A stretch of DNA of 64,000 nucleotides from Beijerinckiaceae bacterium (lineage in GTDB: Bacteria; Pseudomonadota; Alphaproteobacteria; Rhizobiales; Beijerinckiaceae). Below the pieces are notes generated by a model. That model ran no database searches. It was not told where the DNA came from and saw nothing but the letters and a program-made list of their open reading frames with translations. Shown here piece after piece: positions 35,166 through 43,832 of the stretch. Both the position numbers and the translations under genes were made by a program. How positions within the stretch are numbered: the first letter of the stretch is position 1; each line of letters begins with the position of its first letter. The stretch is taken from NCBI GenBank assembly GCA_947452005.1, contig CANGBC010000005.1, forward strand, positions 1 through 64,000, written 5' to 3'.

Positions 35166-36895
35166 CCGATTGCGGCTGTGCCCGATTGGCGCGTATCTGC
35201 CGCGCCGTGAATTTCGCCATTCACCTTTTGGATCGTCTGCGTCGAGCCCATGGCTTTTTGCTCGCGCACCGTGTGGCCCTTCTTTTCCAAAAGACCAATC
35301 GTATCGGGTGACAGGCCACGCTCGACGCGCAATTCATCGGGGTAAAGCTGGTGGTGCACGCGCACCGCTTCGCTGGCTTCGGCGGCATTCATGCCGTGGT
35401 CTACAATGTTGGACACGACCTGCAAAACGGTCGTGATGATGCGCGAGCCGCCCGGCGAGCCGGTGACAAGATCAAGTTGCCCATCCTTGAACACCATGGT
35501 GGGGCTCATGGAGGACAAGGGGCGCTTGCGCGCGCCCGGTGCATTGGCGTCACCACCCATCAGACCAAAGGCATTGGGCGCACCGACAGTCGCTGCAAAA
35601 TCATCCAGCTCATTGTTGAGCATGACGCCGGTGCCCGCCGCCACCAGACCGAGGCCATAAGAAAAATTGAGCGTGTACGTATTGGCGACCGCATTGCCAT
35701 CCTTGTCGATGACCGAGAAATGCGTGGTCTGGTCGCTTTCGTAGGGCAGCGGATCGCCTGCGCGAATGTCCTTCGAGGGCGTGGCGCGGTCGAGTGAAAT
35801 GCGCGCTCTCAGCTCGTTCGCGTATTTTTTGGACGTCAGGCCGAGCACCGGGTTTTTGACGAAATCCGGATCACCCAGATATTTTTCGCGATCCGCATAG
35901 GCCAGTTTCATGGCCTCGGTCATGAGGTGAATGGTCTGCGCCGAATTGGCGCCTGACTTTTTCAGATCATACCCTTCGAGAATATTCAGCAGCTGCACAA
36001 TATGCACGCCACCTGATGAGGGCGGCGGCATGGAGACAATGTCACGCCCGCGATAAGTGCCGCGCACAACGTCGCGCTCCACCGCTTTGTAATCGCGCAG
36101 ATCGTCGACATTCATAATGCCGCCTGCATTGCGCACAGCATTGGCAATGCGCTCTGCCGTTTCGCCTTCATAGAAGCCTTGCGGCCCGCGCTGAACAATG
36201 CGCCACAAGGTGGTGGCGAGATCTGGCTGGACGAGAATATCGCCATCGCGCAGGCTCGTGCCATCCGTGTGCTGGAAAATTGCGCGCGTCGATGGCCATT
36301 TGTCCAACCGCGCTTTCACCTCTACCAGAGACGTGACGAGATCTCCGCGCGCAACAATGCCATCGCGCGCCAGCAGCATGGCGGGGCGCACCAGCTCGCC
36401 GAATTCAATTTGGCCCGAGCCATATTTCTGGTGCGCGAGATAAAGGCCCGCCACCGTGCCGGGCACGCCCACACCCAATCCACTCGCTTGCGCTTTCTCG
36501 GGCACAAACTTGCCCGACGCATCGAGGAAGATTTCTTTGGTCATGGCGGCGGGCGCGACTTCGCGATAGTCAATCGCGATGGTCTTCTTCTGGCTTGCCA
36601 GATGCACGAGCATAAAGCCGCCGCCACCCAAATTGCCGGCGCGCGGCAAAGTGACCGCCATGGCGAAAGCGGTCGCCACAGCGGCGTCCACCGCATTGCC
36701 ACCACGTTTGAGAATATCGACACCGATGCGCGCTGCGTCTGCCTCCTGCGCAACCACCATGCCGTTTTTGGCAACCACTGGCAGCGTGCGGGCATAGCCG
36801 GCAACAATGGGCTCAGAGACGGTTTGTGCCTGCGCGACAGGGGCAAGAACAAGGGCCCCGCAGAGGCCAAGAATAAAAGCTTTCAATTGCCCCAC
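35159..36895 (-). CDS. ggt: Gamma-glutamyltransferase
   Basis: A periplasmic Ntn-hydrolase of glutathione metabolism, made as one 578-residue chain that cuts itself into large and small subunits. A signal peptide (MGQLKAFILGLCGALVLAPV, AQA cleavage) is visible. The self-cleavage/nucleophile Thr lies in DQTTHFSVIDKDGNAVA (about residue 390) and the small subunit has NNELDDFA, PLSSMSPTMV and GSPGGSRIITTVLQV. The start overlaps the end of the DUF1194 gene by 13 bases. Confidence 0.95.
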   Translation of the reverse strand: MGQLKAFILGLCGALVLAPVAQAQTVSEPIVAGYARTLPVVAKNGMVVAQEADAARIGVDILKRGGNAVDAAVATAFAMAVTLPRAGNLGGGGFMLVHLASQKKTIAIDYREVAPAAMTKEIFLDASGKFVPEKAQASGLGVGVPGTVAGLYLAHQKYGSGQIEFGELVRPAMLLARDGIVARGDLVTSLVEVKARLDKWPSTRAIFQHTDGTSLRDGDILVQPDLATTLWRIVQRGPQGFYEGETAERIANAVRNAGGIMNVDDLRDYKAVERDVVRGTYRGRDIVSMPPPSSGGVHIVQLLNILEGYDLKKSGANSAQTIHLMTEAMKLAYADREKYLGDPDFVKNPVLGLTSKKYANELRARISLDRATPSKDIRAGDPLPYESDQTTHFSVIDKDGNAVANTYTLNFSYGLGLVAAGTGVMLNNELDDFAATVGAPNAFGLMGGDANAPGARKRPLSSMSPTMVFKDGQLDLVTGSPGGSRIITTVLQVVSNIVDHGMNAAEASEAVRVHHQLYPDELRVERGLSPDTIGLLEKKGHTVREQKAMGSTQTIQKVNGEIHGAADTRQSGTAAIGY

Positions 36896-37701
36896 CTGTT
36901 ACGCCACAAACTTTCCCCGATCATGCAGGAAATGCGGGGCTCGCGTAAAGCCGCGCGCCGCACAAGAGGGCGTGGCGGGGGTGGCAAAGAGGCAATTTCG
37001 CGCACCAATTTGGTGCGCGTGGCCTCGACAAAGGCGCGCGTGTCGCGGACAGGCACCATAAAGGCGTCAAAGCCCCCGATCACGCAATCCTCATAATAGA
37101 TGTCGAGTTCGGCAATATCAGCCGGGCTGATGAAGGCGCGAATGCCCACCAGCGGCAGGCCATTGATGGTGATGCCTCGCGCCAGCGCCTCATCGCGCGC
37201 TTGCGTCACCGGGCGCCCGCTGTTGTTGGGGCCATCGCCCGACACATCGATGACCTGGCGGGCCGATGCAAATCCATTGCCTGCAAAAAGTTTGACGCTC
37301 GCATCGATCGCCCCGGAAATGCTGGTGCGTTGCGCCCGCCGATAGGGGGCATTGGCCAATTGCTCGGCAAAGGCGCTGGCGCTGTCTGGCCCGTCAATGA
37401 CGGTCCAGGGCACCAGCACATCCTGATCATATTCAGATGCCCATTGCATGTAGACGACCGCAATGCGCCCCGTAGGGCCTGACTTGAGGGCATTGAGAAA
37501 CTGCTCAGAGCGCAAGGCCTCGACATAGCCCTGCCGCTGCAGGCGCTGTTCAGTCGTGTCCATCGAATAGGAAATGTCGACGGCGAAGACGAGCTCGACA
37601 TCGACTTCCATTGCGCCATTGCGCGCGCTTGCGGGGCTGGCCCCCACGACCACCAAAAGGGCCAAAGCCTGGCCAAGCGACCTGAACAGCGAAAATGCCA
37701 T
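36883..37701 (-). CDS. DUF1194 von Willebrand factor type A-like secreted protein
   Basis: A 272-residue exported protein of the DUF1194 family. A signal peptide (MAFSLFRSLGQALALLVVVG, cleavage after ASA) precedes a vWA-like fold with a metal-site motif DISYSMD near residue 40, later VIDVSGDGPNNSG (second metal loop) and ITINGLPLVG. Such domains usually bind metal and protein partners; no partner is known. ATG 37701 has GGGGAG upstream; the frame further upstream is non-coding. It overlaps ggt by 13 bases, so the two are probably co-translated. Confidence 0.84.
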   Translation of the reverse strand: MAFSLFRSLGQALALLVVVGASPASARNGAMEVDVELVFAVDISYSMDTTEQRLQRQGYVEALRSEQFLNALKSGPTGRIAVVYMQWASEYDQDVLVPWTVIDGPDSASAFAEQLANAPYRRAQRTSISGAIDASVKLFAGNGFASARQVIDVSGDGPNNSGRPVTQARDEALARGITINGLPLVGIRAFISPADIAELDIYYEDCVIGGFDAFMVPVRDTRAFVEATRTKLVREIASLPPPPRPLVRRAALREPRISCMIGESLWRNRWGN

Positions 37702-37816
37702 GCGCCTGCTCCCCTGAACGGAGGTCTCCAATGTGCCATGCCCTTGCAAGAAGGCAATTGGCGCAAAGCCGTTCCGCATGGCATTCTGCCGCAAACAAGG
37801 ACATGTGAGGCGAAGA

Positions 37817-38227
37817 ATGGATGACAGCGTGATCGGGGCGCTTTTTGACGCTGCAGCCAAGGTGCGCACCCATGCCCATGCGCCCTATTCCCAATTCAAG
37901 GTGGGCGCCGCGCTGGTGTGCGAAGACGGGCGGATTTTTGTGGGCTGCAATGTTGAAAACGCAGCCTTTCCCTCCGGCACCTGCGCTGAGGCGGGCGCCA
38001 TTGCCGCAATGATCGCAGGCGGTGGGCGCCAGATTGCTGCCATGGCCATTCTGGGTGAGGCGGCGACGCCCGTCACACCCTGCGGCGCCTGCCGCCAGCG
38101 CATCAGCGAATTTGCGCAACACCAAACGCGCATTGTGGCGGGCAATACAGCGGGCCTGCGCCAAAGCTTCACGATGGATGAGCTGCTGCCGCATGCGTTC
38201 AGCCTGCGCGCGGAGCCGCACGCATGA
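37817..38227 (+). CDS. cdd: Cytidine deaminase
   Basis: Cdd deaminates cytidine and deoxycytidine to uridines. The 136-residue homotetrameric form has zinc ligands Cys56 (with catalytic Glu58 in TCAEAG), Cys89 and Cys92 (TPCGACRQ), and NVENAAFPSG as substrate loop. ATG 37817 is set by GAGG eight bases upstream. It overlaps deoC as ATGA, first of cdd-deoC-deoA. Confidence 0.95.
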   Translation: MDDSVIGALFDAAAKVRTHAHAPYSQFKVGAALVCEDGRIFVGCNVENAAFPSGTCAEAGAIAAMIAGGGRQIAAMAILGEAATPVTPCGACRQRISEFAQHQTRIVAGNTAGLRQSFTMDELLPHAFSLRAEPHA

Positions 38228-38952
38228 TCAGCGACAGCGCATTTACCAAACAAGCGATCACGCTTATCGATCTGACCGACCTGTCAGATGATACTACGCC
38301 TGAAAAGACAGACGCGCTGATCACGCGCGCGCTTGGCCTGCCCATTGCGGTGGCCGCCATCTGCATCTGGCCGCGTTTTGTGGCGCAAGCCAAAGCGCGC
38401 CTTGCAGGCAATCCAATCAAAGTGGCGACGGTCGTCAATTTTCCCGGCGGCGGTGACGATATCGAAGCCACACGGCTTGAGACGCGCGAAGCACTTCTCC
38501 ATGGCGCAGATGAAATCGATCTTGTGCTTCCCTGGCGGGCCCTTCTGGCAGGGCGCAACGAGGATGCCACGCGCATGTTGCGCGGCGTGCGCCAAGAGAT
38601 CGATGATGGCGCGCATCTCAAGGTCATTCTGGAAACAGGCGCCTTGCCAGATGAAGCAGCCATGCGCACAGCTGCACGCCTGGCACTTGAGGAAGGCGCT
38701 GACTTCCTGAAAACCTCGACAGGCAAAACGCCTGTTTCAGCGACACCCGAAGCCGCGCGCATTTTGCTGGACGAGATTCGCATGAGCGGCAAGCATGTCG
38801 GCTTCAAAGCCTCCGGCGGCATCCGCACGCTCGAACAGGCGCGTCTTTATTTTGATCTTGCTGAACAGATGATGGGGACAGGATGGGCAACACCGGCGCA
38901 TTTTCGCTACGGCGCCAGTGGTCTTTTGGATTCATTGCTTGAAGTGATTTGA
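38224..38952 (+). CDS. deoC: Deoxyribose-phosphate aldolase
   Basis: DeoC splits deoxyribose 5-phosphate into glyceraldehyde 3-phosphate and acetaldehyde. The 242-residue class I aldolase has the Schiff-base lysine in DFLKTSTGK, a second lysine in GFKASGGIRT and the N-terminal LIDLTDLSDDTT. Overlaps cdd by four bases; deoA follows 13 bases on. Confidence 0.95.
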   Translation: MISDSAFTKQAITLIDLTDLSDDTTPEKTDALITRALGLPIAVAAICIWPRFVAQAKARLAGNPIKVATVVNFPGGGDDIEATRLETREALLHGADEIDLVLPWRALLAGRNEDATRMLRGVRQEIDDGAHLKVILETGALPDEAAMRTAARLALEEGADFLKTSTGKTPVSATPEAARILLDEIRMSGKHVGFKASGGIRTLEQARLYFDLAEQMMGTGWATPAHFRYGASGLLDSLLEVI

Positions 38953-38965
38953 AAGGTTTTCTTCC

Positions 38966-40300
38966 ATGTTTCTACCTCAAGAAATCATTCGCCGCAAACG
39001 TGACGGACAAGAACTTGGGTCTGACGAAATTCGCTTTTTCATTGATGCCCTCACCACGGGTGCACTGAGTGAGGGACAGATCGCGGCTTTTGCCATGGCG
39101 GTCTATTTTCGTGGCATGACGCATCAGGAATGCGCCTGGCTGACAAATGCCATGCAGGATTCCGGCCGCATCCTGCAATGGAGCAGCGAGTTTCTGGGCG
39201 GACCCGTGCTCGATAAACATTCGACAGGAGGCGTGGGCGATAATGTCAGCCTGATCCTGGCACCTGCCATTGCCGCCTGTGGCGGCTTTGTGCCGATGAT
39301 TTCTGGGCGCAGCCTTGGCCACACGGGTGGCACGCTCGACAAACTTGAATCCATTCCAGGCTATGACACACGCCCTGATATTGCGCGCCTCGCACGCGCT
39401 GTGCGCGATGCAGGCTGCGCCATTATCGGCCAGACGGCTGATCTGGCACCAGCGGACCGACGTCTCTATGCCATTCGCGATGTGACGGCGACGGTGGAAT
39501 CCATTCCACTGATCACGGCTTCCATTCTCTCCAAGAAAATGGCCGCGGGGCTTGAAGGTCTCGTGATGGATGTGAAAGTGGGTGCAGGCGCTTTCATGCC
39601 CTCACTGGATGAGGCCAAGGTTCTTGCGCATTCGTTGGTGGATGTTGCCCAGCAAGCCGGACTCACCACACATGCGCTGATCACGGATATGGACCAGCCG
39701 CTGGCCAGTGCAGCTGGCAATGCTGTCGAAGTGACCCATGCCATTGCCCATCTGACCGGCGTGCGGCGCGAGCCGCGCATGCAAGAGATCATTCTGGCGC
39801 TCGGCGCTGAAATGCTGCTGATCGGTGGATTGGCGCGCACGCGGCACGAAGGCAGCGCGATGATTGACGAGGCCCTGAACAGCGGACGCGCCGCCGAGCG
39901 CTTTGCGCGCATGGTGTCAACATTGGGCGGGCCTGCAGACATTCTCGAACGGCCTGCGGCCTATCTGCCGCGCGCGCCCATCAGCGTGCCTGTGCCCGCT
40001 CGCGAGAGCGGCTATGTGGCGCGCATTGCGACGCGCGATCTGGGGCTGATCATTGTTGAAATGGGCGGTGGCCGCCGCCGCGCCGATGAAGCGATTGACC
40101 CGTCCGTCGGCCTGACGTCTCTGGCCGAGATCGGCCAGCAGGTGACGCGCGGCGAGCCGCTCGCTTATGTCCATGCGGCAACGCCCGATGTTGCGGCTTG
40201 GGCAGCAGGGGCTGTGGCGGAACATTTCACAATTTCAAATCAGCCGCCCGCACCTACACATGTCGTGCGCGAAACCATTCTGCCTAGGGCAGACGTTTGA
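38966..40300 (+). CDS. deoA: Thymidine phosphorylase
   Basis: DeoA phosphorolyses thymidine and deoxyuridine to base plus deoxyribose 1-phosphate, the DeoB substrate. The 444-residue protein has the phosphate-binding KHSTGGVGDNVSLILAP (about 89-105), SGRSLGHTGGTLDKLE and KVGAGAFM, plus the C-terminal domain. Its 3' end overlaps the convergent NlpC/P60 gene by 17 bases. Confidence 0.96.
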   Translation: MFLPQEIIRRKRDGQELGSDEIRFFIDALTTGALSEGQIAAFAMAVYFRGMTHQECAWLTNAMQDSGRILQWSSEFLGGPVLDKHSTGGVGDNVSLILAPAIAACGGFVPMISGRSLGHTGGTLDKLESIPGYDTRPDIARLARAVRDAGCAIIGQTADLAPADRRLYAIRDVTATVESIPLITASILSKKMAAGLEGLVMDVKVGAGAFMPSLDEAKVLAHSLVDVAQQAGLTTHALITDMDQPLASAAGNAVEVTHAIAHLTGVRREPRMQEIILALGAEMLLIGGLARTRHEGSAMIDEALNSGRAAERFARMVSTLGGPADILERPAAYLPRAPISVPVPARESGYVARIATRDLGLIIVEMGGGRRRADEAIDPSVGLTSLAEIGQQVTRGEPLAYVHAATPDVAAWAAGAVAEHFTISNQPPAPTHVVRETILPRADV

Positions 40301-41129
40301 TGGCGACGACATCGCCGAAGGATTTCTCTGAAATTCTCTGACGCGCTTCGAGGAATGGCTCAGAGACAACCTGCATGTGATGCCCATTGGCATGCAGCAA
40401 ACGATGCGCGTTTTGCAACAGCCCCACATGGCCTTTCCAGAAGACGAGATCACCACGGCGCAAGGGTGCACCATCGGCAACATTCTCACCGATTTCCGCC
40501 AGCATCATGTCAGTATCGCGCGGTGAGGCGATGCCTGCAGCCTGCAAGGCAATCTGGACAAGGCCCGAACAATCCAGACCCAGACATGTCTTGCCGCCCC
40601 ACAGATAGGGCATGCCGATAAAACTCTCAGCGGTCGCCACATAATCAGGACGCGTCTGTGTCACCGGCAGAAGATGTGTGGCCCATAGAAACAGACCGCT
40701 GGTGACTTGCATGAAATCCCCGCGCAGACCCCGTACCTCGACCTTTGCGCCCATTGGCAAAGCGCCAACGGGCGGGCTTTTGATGTCGGGCGCTGCATAA
40801 AGAAATGTGCGCGGCACATGCACGCTATGGCTTGGCGTCAAAACGCTGTCATGCAGCGAATCGGCTGGCATATAGCCAACATATCCATCACTGACGAGCT
40901 GGCCCCAGGCCCAGCCCTCATCAATATCGTAAATGGTCACCTCTTCGCCGTGCAAAGCCTGCGTATCCAGACTTTGATCAGAGCGCGGATGCGCGCGCAA
41001 AGCGATAGCCTCATCGATGACGCGCATGCTGCGGCCCTCGACATAATATCTGGCGGGCACAAAACCTTTCAGATGAATGGCGGCAATATCTTCGCGCGCA
41101 GGCGTGCGGCGGCGGTCGTAAGCGCTCAT
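40284..41129 (-). CDS. NlpC/P60 family peptidase with SH3-like domains
   Basis: A 281-residue probable cell-wall gamma-D-glutamyl-diamino-acid endopeptidase. Two bacterial SH3-like segments (about 35-95 and 105-155) precede the NlpC/P60 domain, where catalytic Cys187 lies in GLDCSGLVQ, His234 in GDLVFWKGHVGLL and a further His near 246-250. There is no clear signal peptide, which suggests cytosolic recycling of muropeptides. It overlaps the MarR-like gene as ATGA and may form an operon with that gene and the M17 aminopeptidase. Confidence 0.9.
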   Translation of the reverse strand: MSAYDRRRTPAREDIAAIHLKGFVPARYYVEGRSMRVIDEAIALRAHPRSDQSLDTQALHGEEVTIYDIDEGWAWGQLVSDGYVGYMPADSLHDSVLTPSHSVHVPRTFLYAAPDIKSPPVGALPMGAKVEVRGLRGDFMQVTSGLFLWATHLLPVTQTRPDYVATAESFIGMPYLWGGKTCLGLDCSGLVQIALQAAGIASPRDTDMMLAEIGENVADGAPLRRGDLVFWKGHVGLLQNAHRLLHANGHHMQVVSEPFLEARQRISEKSFGDVVAIKRLP

Positions 41130-41503
41130 GCGACCTCTTCTTCCGTTTTCAGCTCTGCGGCCTTGCGCGCCACCATATCGCCAAGCTTTTCGACATACAG
41201 CGCGCCTTTGACGGTGCGTTGTATGATGACATTGCGCTTGTCAGCCTCGTCACGCCGCCGTGCAATAATGGCCTGCTTGCCCATGGCATCAAGCGCGCGT
41301 GTAATCACTGGCTTGGTGACACCCAGTTTCAGGGCAAGGCCGCGCACCGTGTGCGGTGGACGCTCCAGATAGACGGTGAGCAGAATCGCCAACTGACGAT
41401 GGGTAAAATCAGCCATGCCCTCGGGCCGGGTCTCACGCACCATGGCCAGCGCAATGTCGTGCAGCAGGTCGAGACCTTGTTCGGGTTTCATCTCGATCGA
41501 CAT
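41126..41503 (-). CDS. MarR-type winged-helix regulator
   Basis: A 125-residue DNA-binding protein. A MarR-like winged helix runs through MADFTHRQLAILLTVYLE, the recognition helix segment VRGLALKLGVTKPVITRALD and the wing with RRDEADKRNVIIQRT. It is shorter than typical MarR proteins. The start at 41503 is set by MSIEMKPEQG with GTGAGTGGA before it. It lies between an M17 aminopeptidase and an NlpC/P60 gene, whose start its stop overlaps, so a role in peptide or wall-peptide turnover is plausible. Confidence 0.8.
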   Translation of the reverse strand: MSIEMKPEQGLDLLHDIALAMVRETRPEGMADFTHRQLAILLTVYLERPPHTVRGLALKLGVTKPVITRALDAMGKQAIIARRRDEADKRNVIIQRTVKGALYVEKLGDMVARKAAELKTEEEVA

Positions 41504-41537
41504 GGCGGATCCACTCACACTTTCTTCAGGCTTAAAA

Positions 41538-42932
41538 TCACGCTGCAGGATAGCGCTTTTCCAGCAATGTATAGAGGAGACGGGCAGCCTGTGTCTCGCC
41601 GCCCTCAGGCCGACCGGGTTTGGTGGAGGGATTCCAGCCATACATGTCGAAATGCACCCAAGCGCGCGCACCCTCGACGAAACGGCGCAAGAACAGCGCC
41701 GCGGTCACCGAGCCCGCAAAGGGGCCGCTCGATACATTGTTGAGATCGGCCACTTTGCTCTCAAGCAGTGAATCATAAGGCTCCCAAAGCGGCAGGCGCC
41801 AAACGGGATCATGCTGGGCAAAACCAATGTCCGTAATCTCGGCTGCCAGTGCATCATCGCTCGTGTAGAAAGGCGGCAGGTCAGGCCCCAGCGCCACACG
41901 CGCGGCACCGGTGAGGGTCGCAAAATCAATCAGCAGGTCAGGCTTGTCTTCCGCCGCCAGTGCCAAAGCATCGGCCAAAATCAGGCGGCCTTCGGCATCT
42001 GTATTGCCGATCTCGACATTCAGACCCTTACGGCTGGGATAAACATCGCTGGGACGGAAACTCGATGCCGAGACTGCATTTTCGACAATCGGCACCAGCA
42101 CGCGCAGGCGCACATTGAGTTTCGCATCCATGATCATATGCGCGAGCGCCAGTGCTGTGGCCGCACCCGCCATATCTTTTTTCATCAGCAACATGGCGCT
42201 GGAGGGTTTGATATCCAGCCCGCCCGTATCAAAACACACGCCCTTGCCCACCAATGTGACCTTTGGGGCATCGGGCGAACCGAAGACAAAATCCACCAGA
42301 CGTGGCGCTTCTTGCGCGGCGCGACCGACGGCATGGATCAGCGGGAAATTATATTTCAGCAGATCATCGCCTGAAATCACGCAGGGCTTCAGCCCAAAGC
42401 GAGCGCCTACAGCGCAAGCCGCTATCTCTAAAGCCTGCGGGCTCATTTCATTGGGCGGCATGTTGACGAGATCGCGCGCCAACGTCACGCCGTCGACCAT
42501 GCGCTGAAGGCGCGCGGCATCGACACCTTGCGGGCAAACCAGACGCGGTTGCTCGGCATCGTTCTTTTTGAAACGCGTGAAACGATAGGCCGACAGGCAC
42601 CAAGACAGCGCAGCCAGCTCAGCGGCGGCCACACCGCCGGGCAGATCGATGAATTCATAAGCTGCGGCTGGCAACAGCGTAGCCAGCTTTCCCGGCATGA
42701 ATGTATCCGCCTTGGCAGCACCCGGCGCATCCACACCCAGAAGCACGGCACTGACGTTGCCTTGCGCATCGGGCAGCAGGCAGTGGCGGCCAGACTTGGG
42801 CTCAAAGCCGCTCGCCTTGGCAAAAGCGCGCGCCTCGACACTGAGAGCCTGCTGGGCTTCGTTCCATGTCTGCGCGCTGACGCAGTGGATGGGCACGATC
42901 TTGGTGAGCGGGCGTTCAGCGATCAGCAGCAT
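41538..42932 (-). CDS. M17 family leucyl aminopeptidase
   Basis: A 464-residue cytosolic zinc aminopeptidase. The C-terminal catalytic domain has Lys230 and Asp235 in VGKGVCFDTGG, Asp253 in KKDMAGAA, and Asp312/Glu314/Arg316 in GNTDAEGRL, the standard metal and bicarbonate-site set. The N-terminal domain is short, as in PepB-like members of this order. First of three minus-strand genes that include the MarR-like and NlpC/P60 genes; divergent from tadD. Confidence 0.93.
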   Translation of the reverse strand: MLLIAERPLTKIVPIHCVSAQTWNEAQQALSVEARAFAKASGFEPKSGRHCLLPDAQGNVSAVLLGVDAPGAAKADTFMPGKLATLLPAAAYEFIDLPGGVAAAELAALSWCLSAYRFTRFKKNDAEQPRLVCPQGVDAARLQRMVDGVTLARDLVNMPPNEMSPQALEIAACAVGARFGLKPCVISGDDLLKYNFPLIHAVGRAAQEAPRLVDFVFGSPDAPKVTLVGKGVCFDTGGLDIKPSSAMLLMKKDMAGAATALALAHMIMDAKLNVRLRVLVPIVENAVSASSFRPSDVYPSRKGLNVEIGNTDAEGRLILADALALAAEDKPDLLIDFATLTGAARVALGPDLPPFYTSDDALAAEITDIGFAQHDPVWRLPLWEPYDSLLESKVADLNNVSSGPFAGSVTAALFLRRFVEGARAWVHFDMYGWNPSTKPGRPEGGETQAARLLYTLLEKRYPAA

Positions 42933-42963
42933 GTCTCTTCTTTCCTTGCCGTTACGACATATT

Positions 42964-42978
42964 TTAAGAAATCATTAG
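42964..42978. promoter_or_regulatory. CtrA-like half-site pair upstream of tadD
   Basis: TTAA-N7-TTAG differs by one base from the CtrA consensus TTAA-N7-TTAA. It lies in the divergent region between the aminopeptidase gene and tadD. CtrA controls pilus genes in Caulobacter; a match in AT-rich spacer could be chance. Confidence 0.3.
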
Positions 42979-43034
42979 GGTTAATTTTCTATGATGGTTT
43001 CATTGTTTTAATCATTTCAGGCGGGATTTCTGCC

Positions 43035-43832
43035 ATGGCCCATCCGGCTTCCCTTCGACGCACGATCTGTCTCGCCCTTATCGTCACCGCTCCGCTGGCC
43101 GGATGCAAGACGTTGGATCCCCCCTGGTCTCTGGCTGCCTCTTCAGAGCCCCAAAAACTGGCCGCCCTCCCCGCAGATGAAAGTACGCTGCGCCGGCAGG
43201 CCGACGAACTTGGCCGCCGCTATGATTCAAACCCTGCTGACCGAGATCTTGTGCTCACCTATGCGGCGACCTTGCGGCGCTTGCAGCAAAGCGCGCAGGC
43301 TGTCTCGGTTTTGCAGCGAGAGGCTGCGCGCAATCCCGAGGATCTGGAAGTGCTCGGCGCTTATGGCAAAGCACTTGCCGATGCGGGCCGCTTTAGCGAA
43401 GCCGCCGATATGCTCTCGCGCGCGCACACGCCCGAGAGACCCAATTGGTCGATCTTCTCCGCGCAGGGTTTTGTCGCCGACCAATTGGGAGATCATCGCC
43501 AGGCACAAAGCTATTATGAGGCCGCTTTGAAGATTGATCCGACGCAAGCGTCCGTTCTGTCCAATCTCGGCCTGTCTTATGCGCTCTCCAAAGATCTCGA
43601 GCGCGCGGAGACAATCTCAAGGCGCGCGGCCGACATGCCCGATGCAGATCAGCGCGTGCAGCAAAACCTGACATTCGTGCTGGAACTGCGCGGCCTCAAG
43701 AATGATTCGGCACCACCCCCCGCGCCCCGTATGATTGTGAGCAAAGTGACGGCTCCGACCACGCCGAAAAAGACCGAGCCTGCACCCAAGCCCGCCAAAG
43801 CCGCCGCGCTTGATTTGCGCACGGGCATTTAG
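43035..43832 (+). CDS. tadD: TadD-like TPR lipoprotein
   Basis: A 265-residue lipoprotein: signal peptide ending in the lipobox LAGC with Cys24, then tetratricopeptide repeats from about 65 to 215 (ALADAGRFSEAADMLSRA, AQSYYEAALKIDPTQASVLS, LGLSYALSKDLERAETISRR). TadD serves as pilotin-like assembly factor for Tad pilus secretin. ATG 43035 follows GGCGGGA. It is the only core Tad gene of this cluster on the plus strand apart from the secretin N-domain gene, and is convergent with tadC. Confidence 0.85.
   Translation: MAHPASLRRTICLALIVTAPLAGCKTLDPPWSLAASSEPQKLAALPADESTLRRQADELGRRYDSNPADRDLVLTYAATLRRLQQSAQAVSVLQREAARNPEDLEVLGAYGKALADAGRFSEAADMLSRAHTPERPNWSIFSAQGFVADQLGDHRQAQSYYEAALKIDPTQASVLSNLGLSYALSKDLERAETISRRAADMPDADQRVQQNLTFVLELRGLKNDSAPPPAPRMIVSKVTAPTTPKKTEPAPKPAKAAALDLRTGI

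Noticed and set aside
38966-40300. Thymidine phosphorylase with unusual composition
   Set aside because: On reading, motifs, length and codon use are ordinary for the family.
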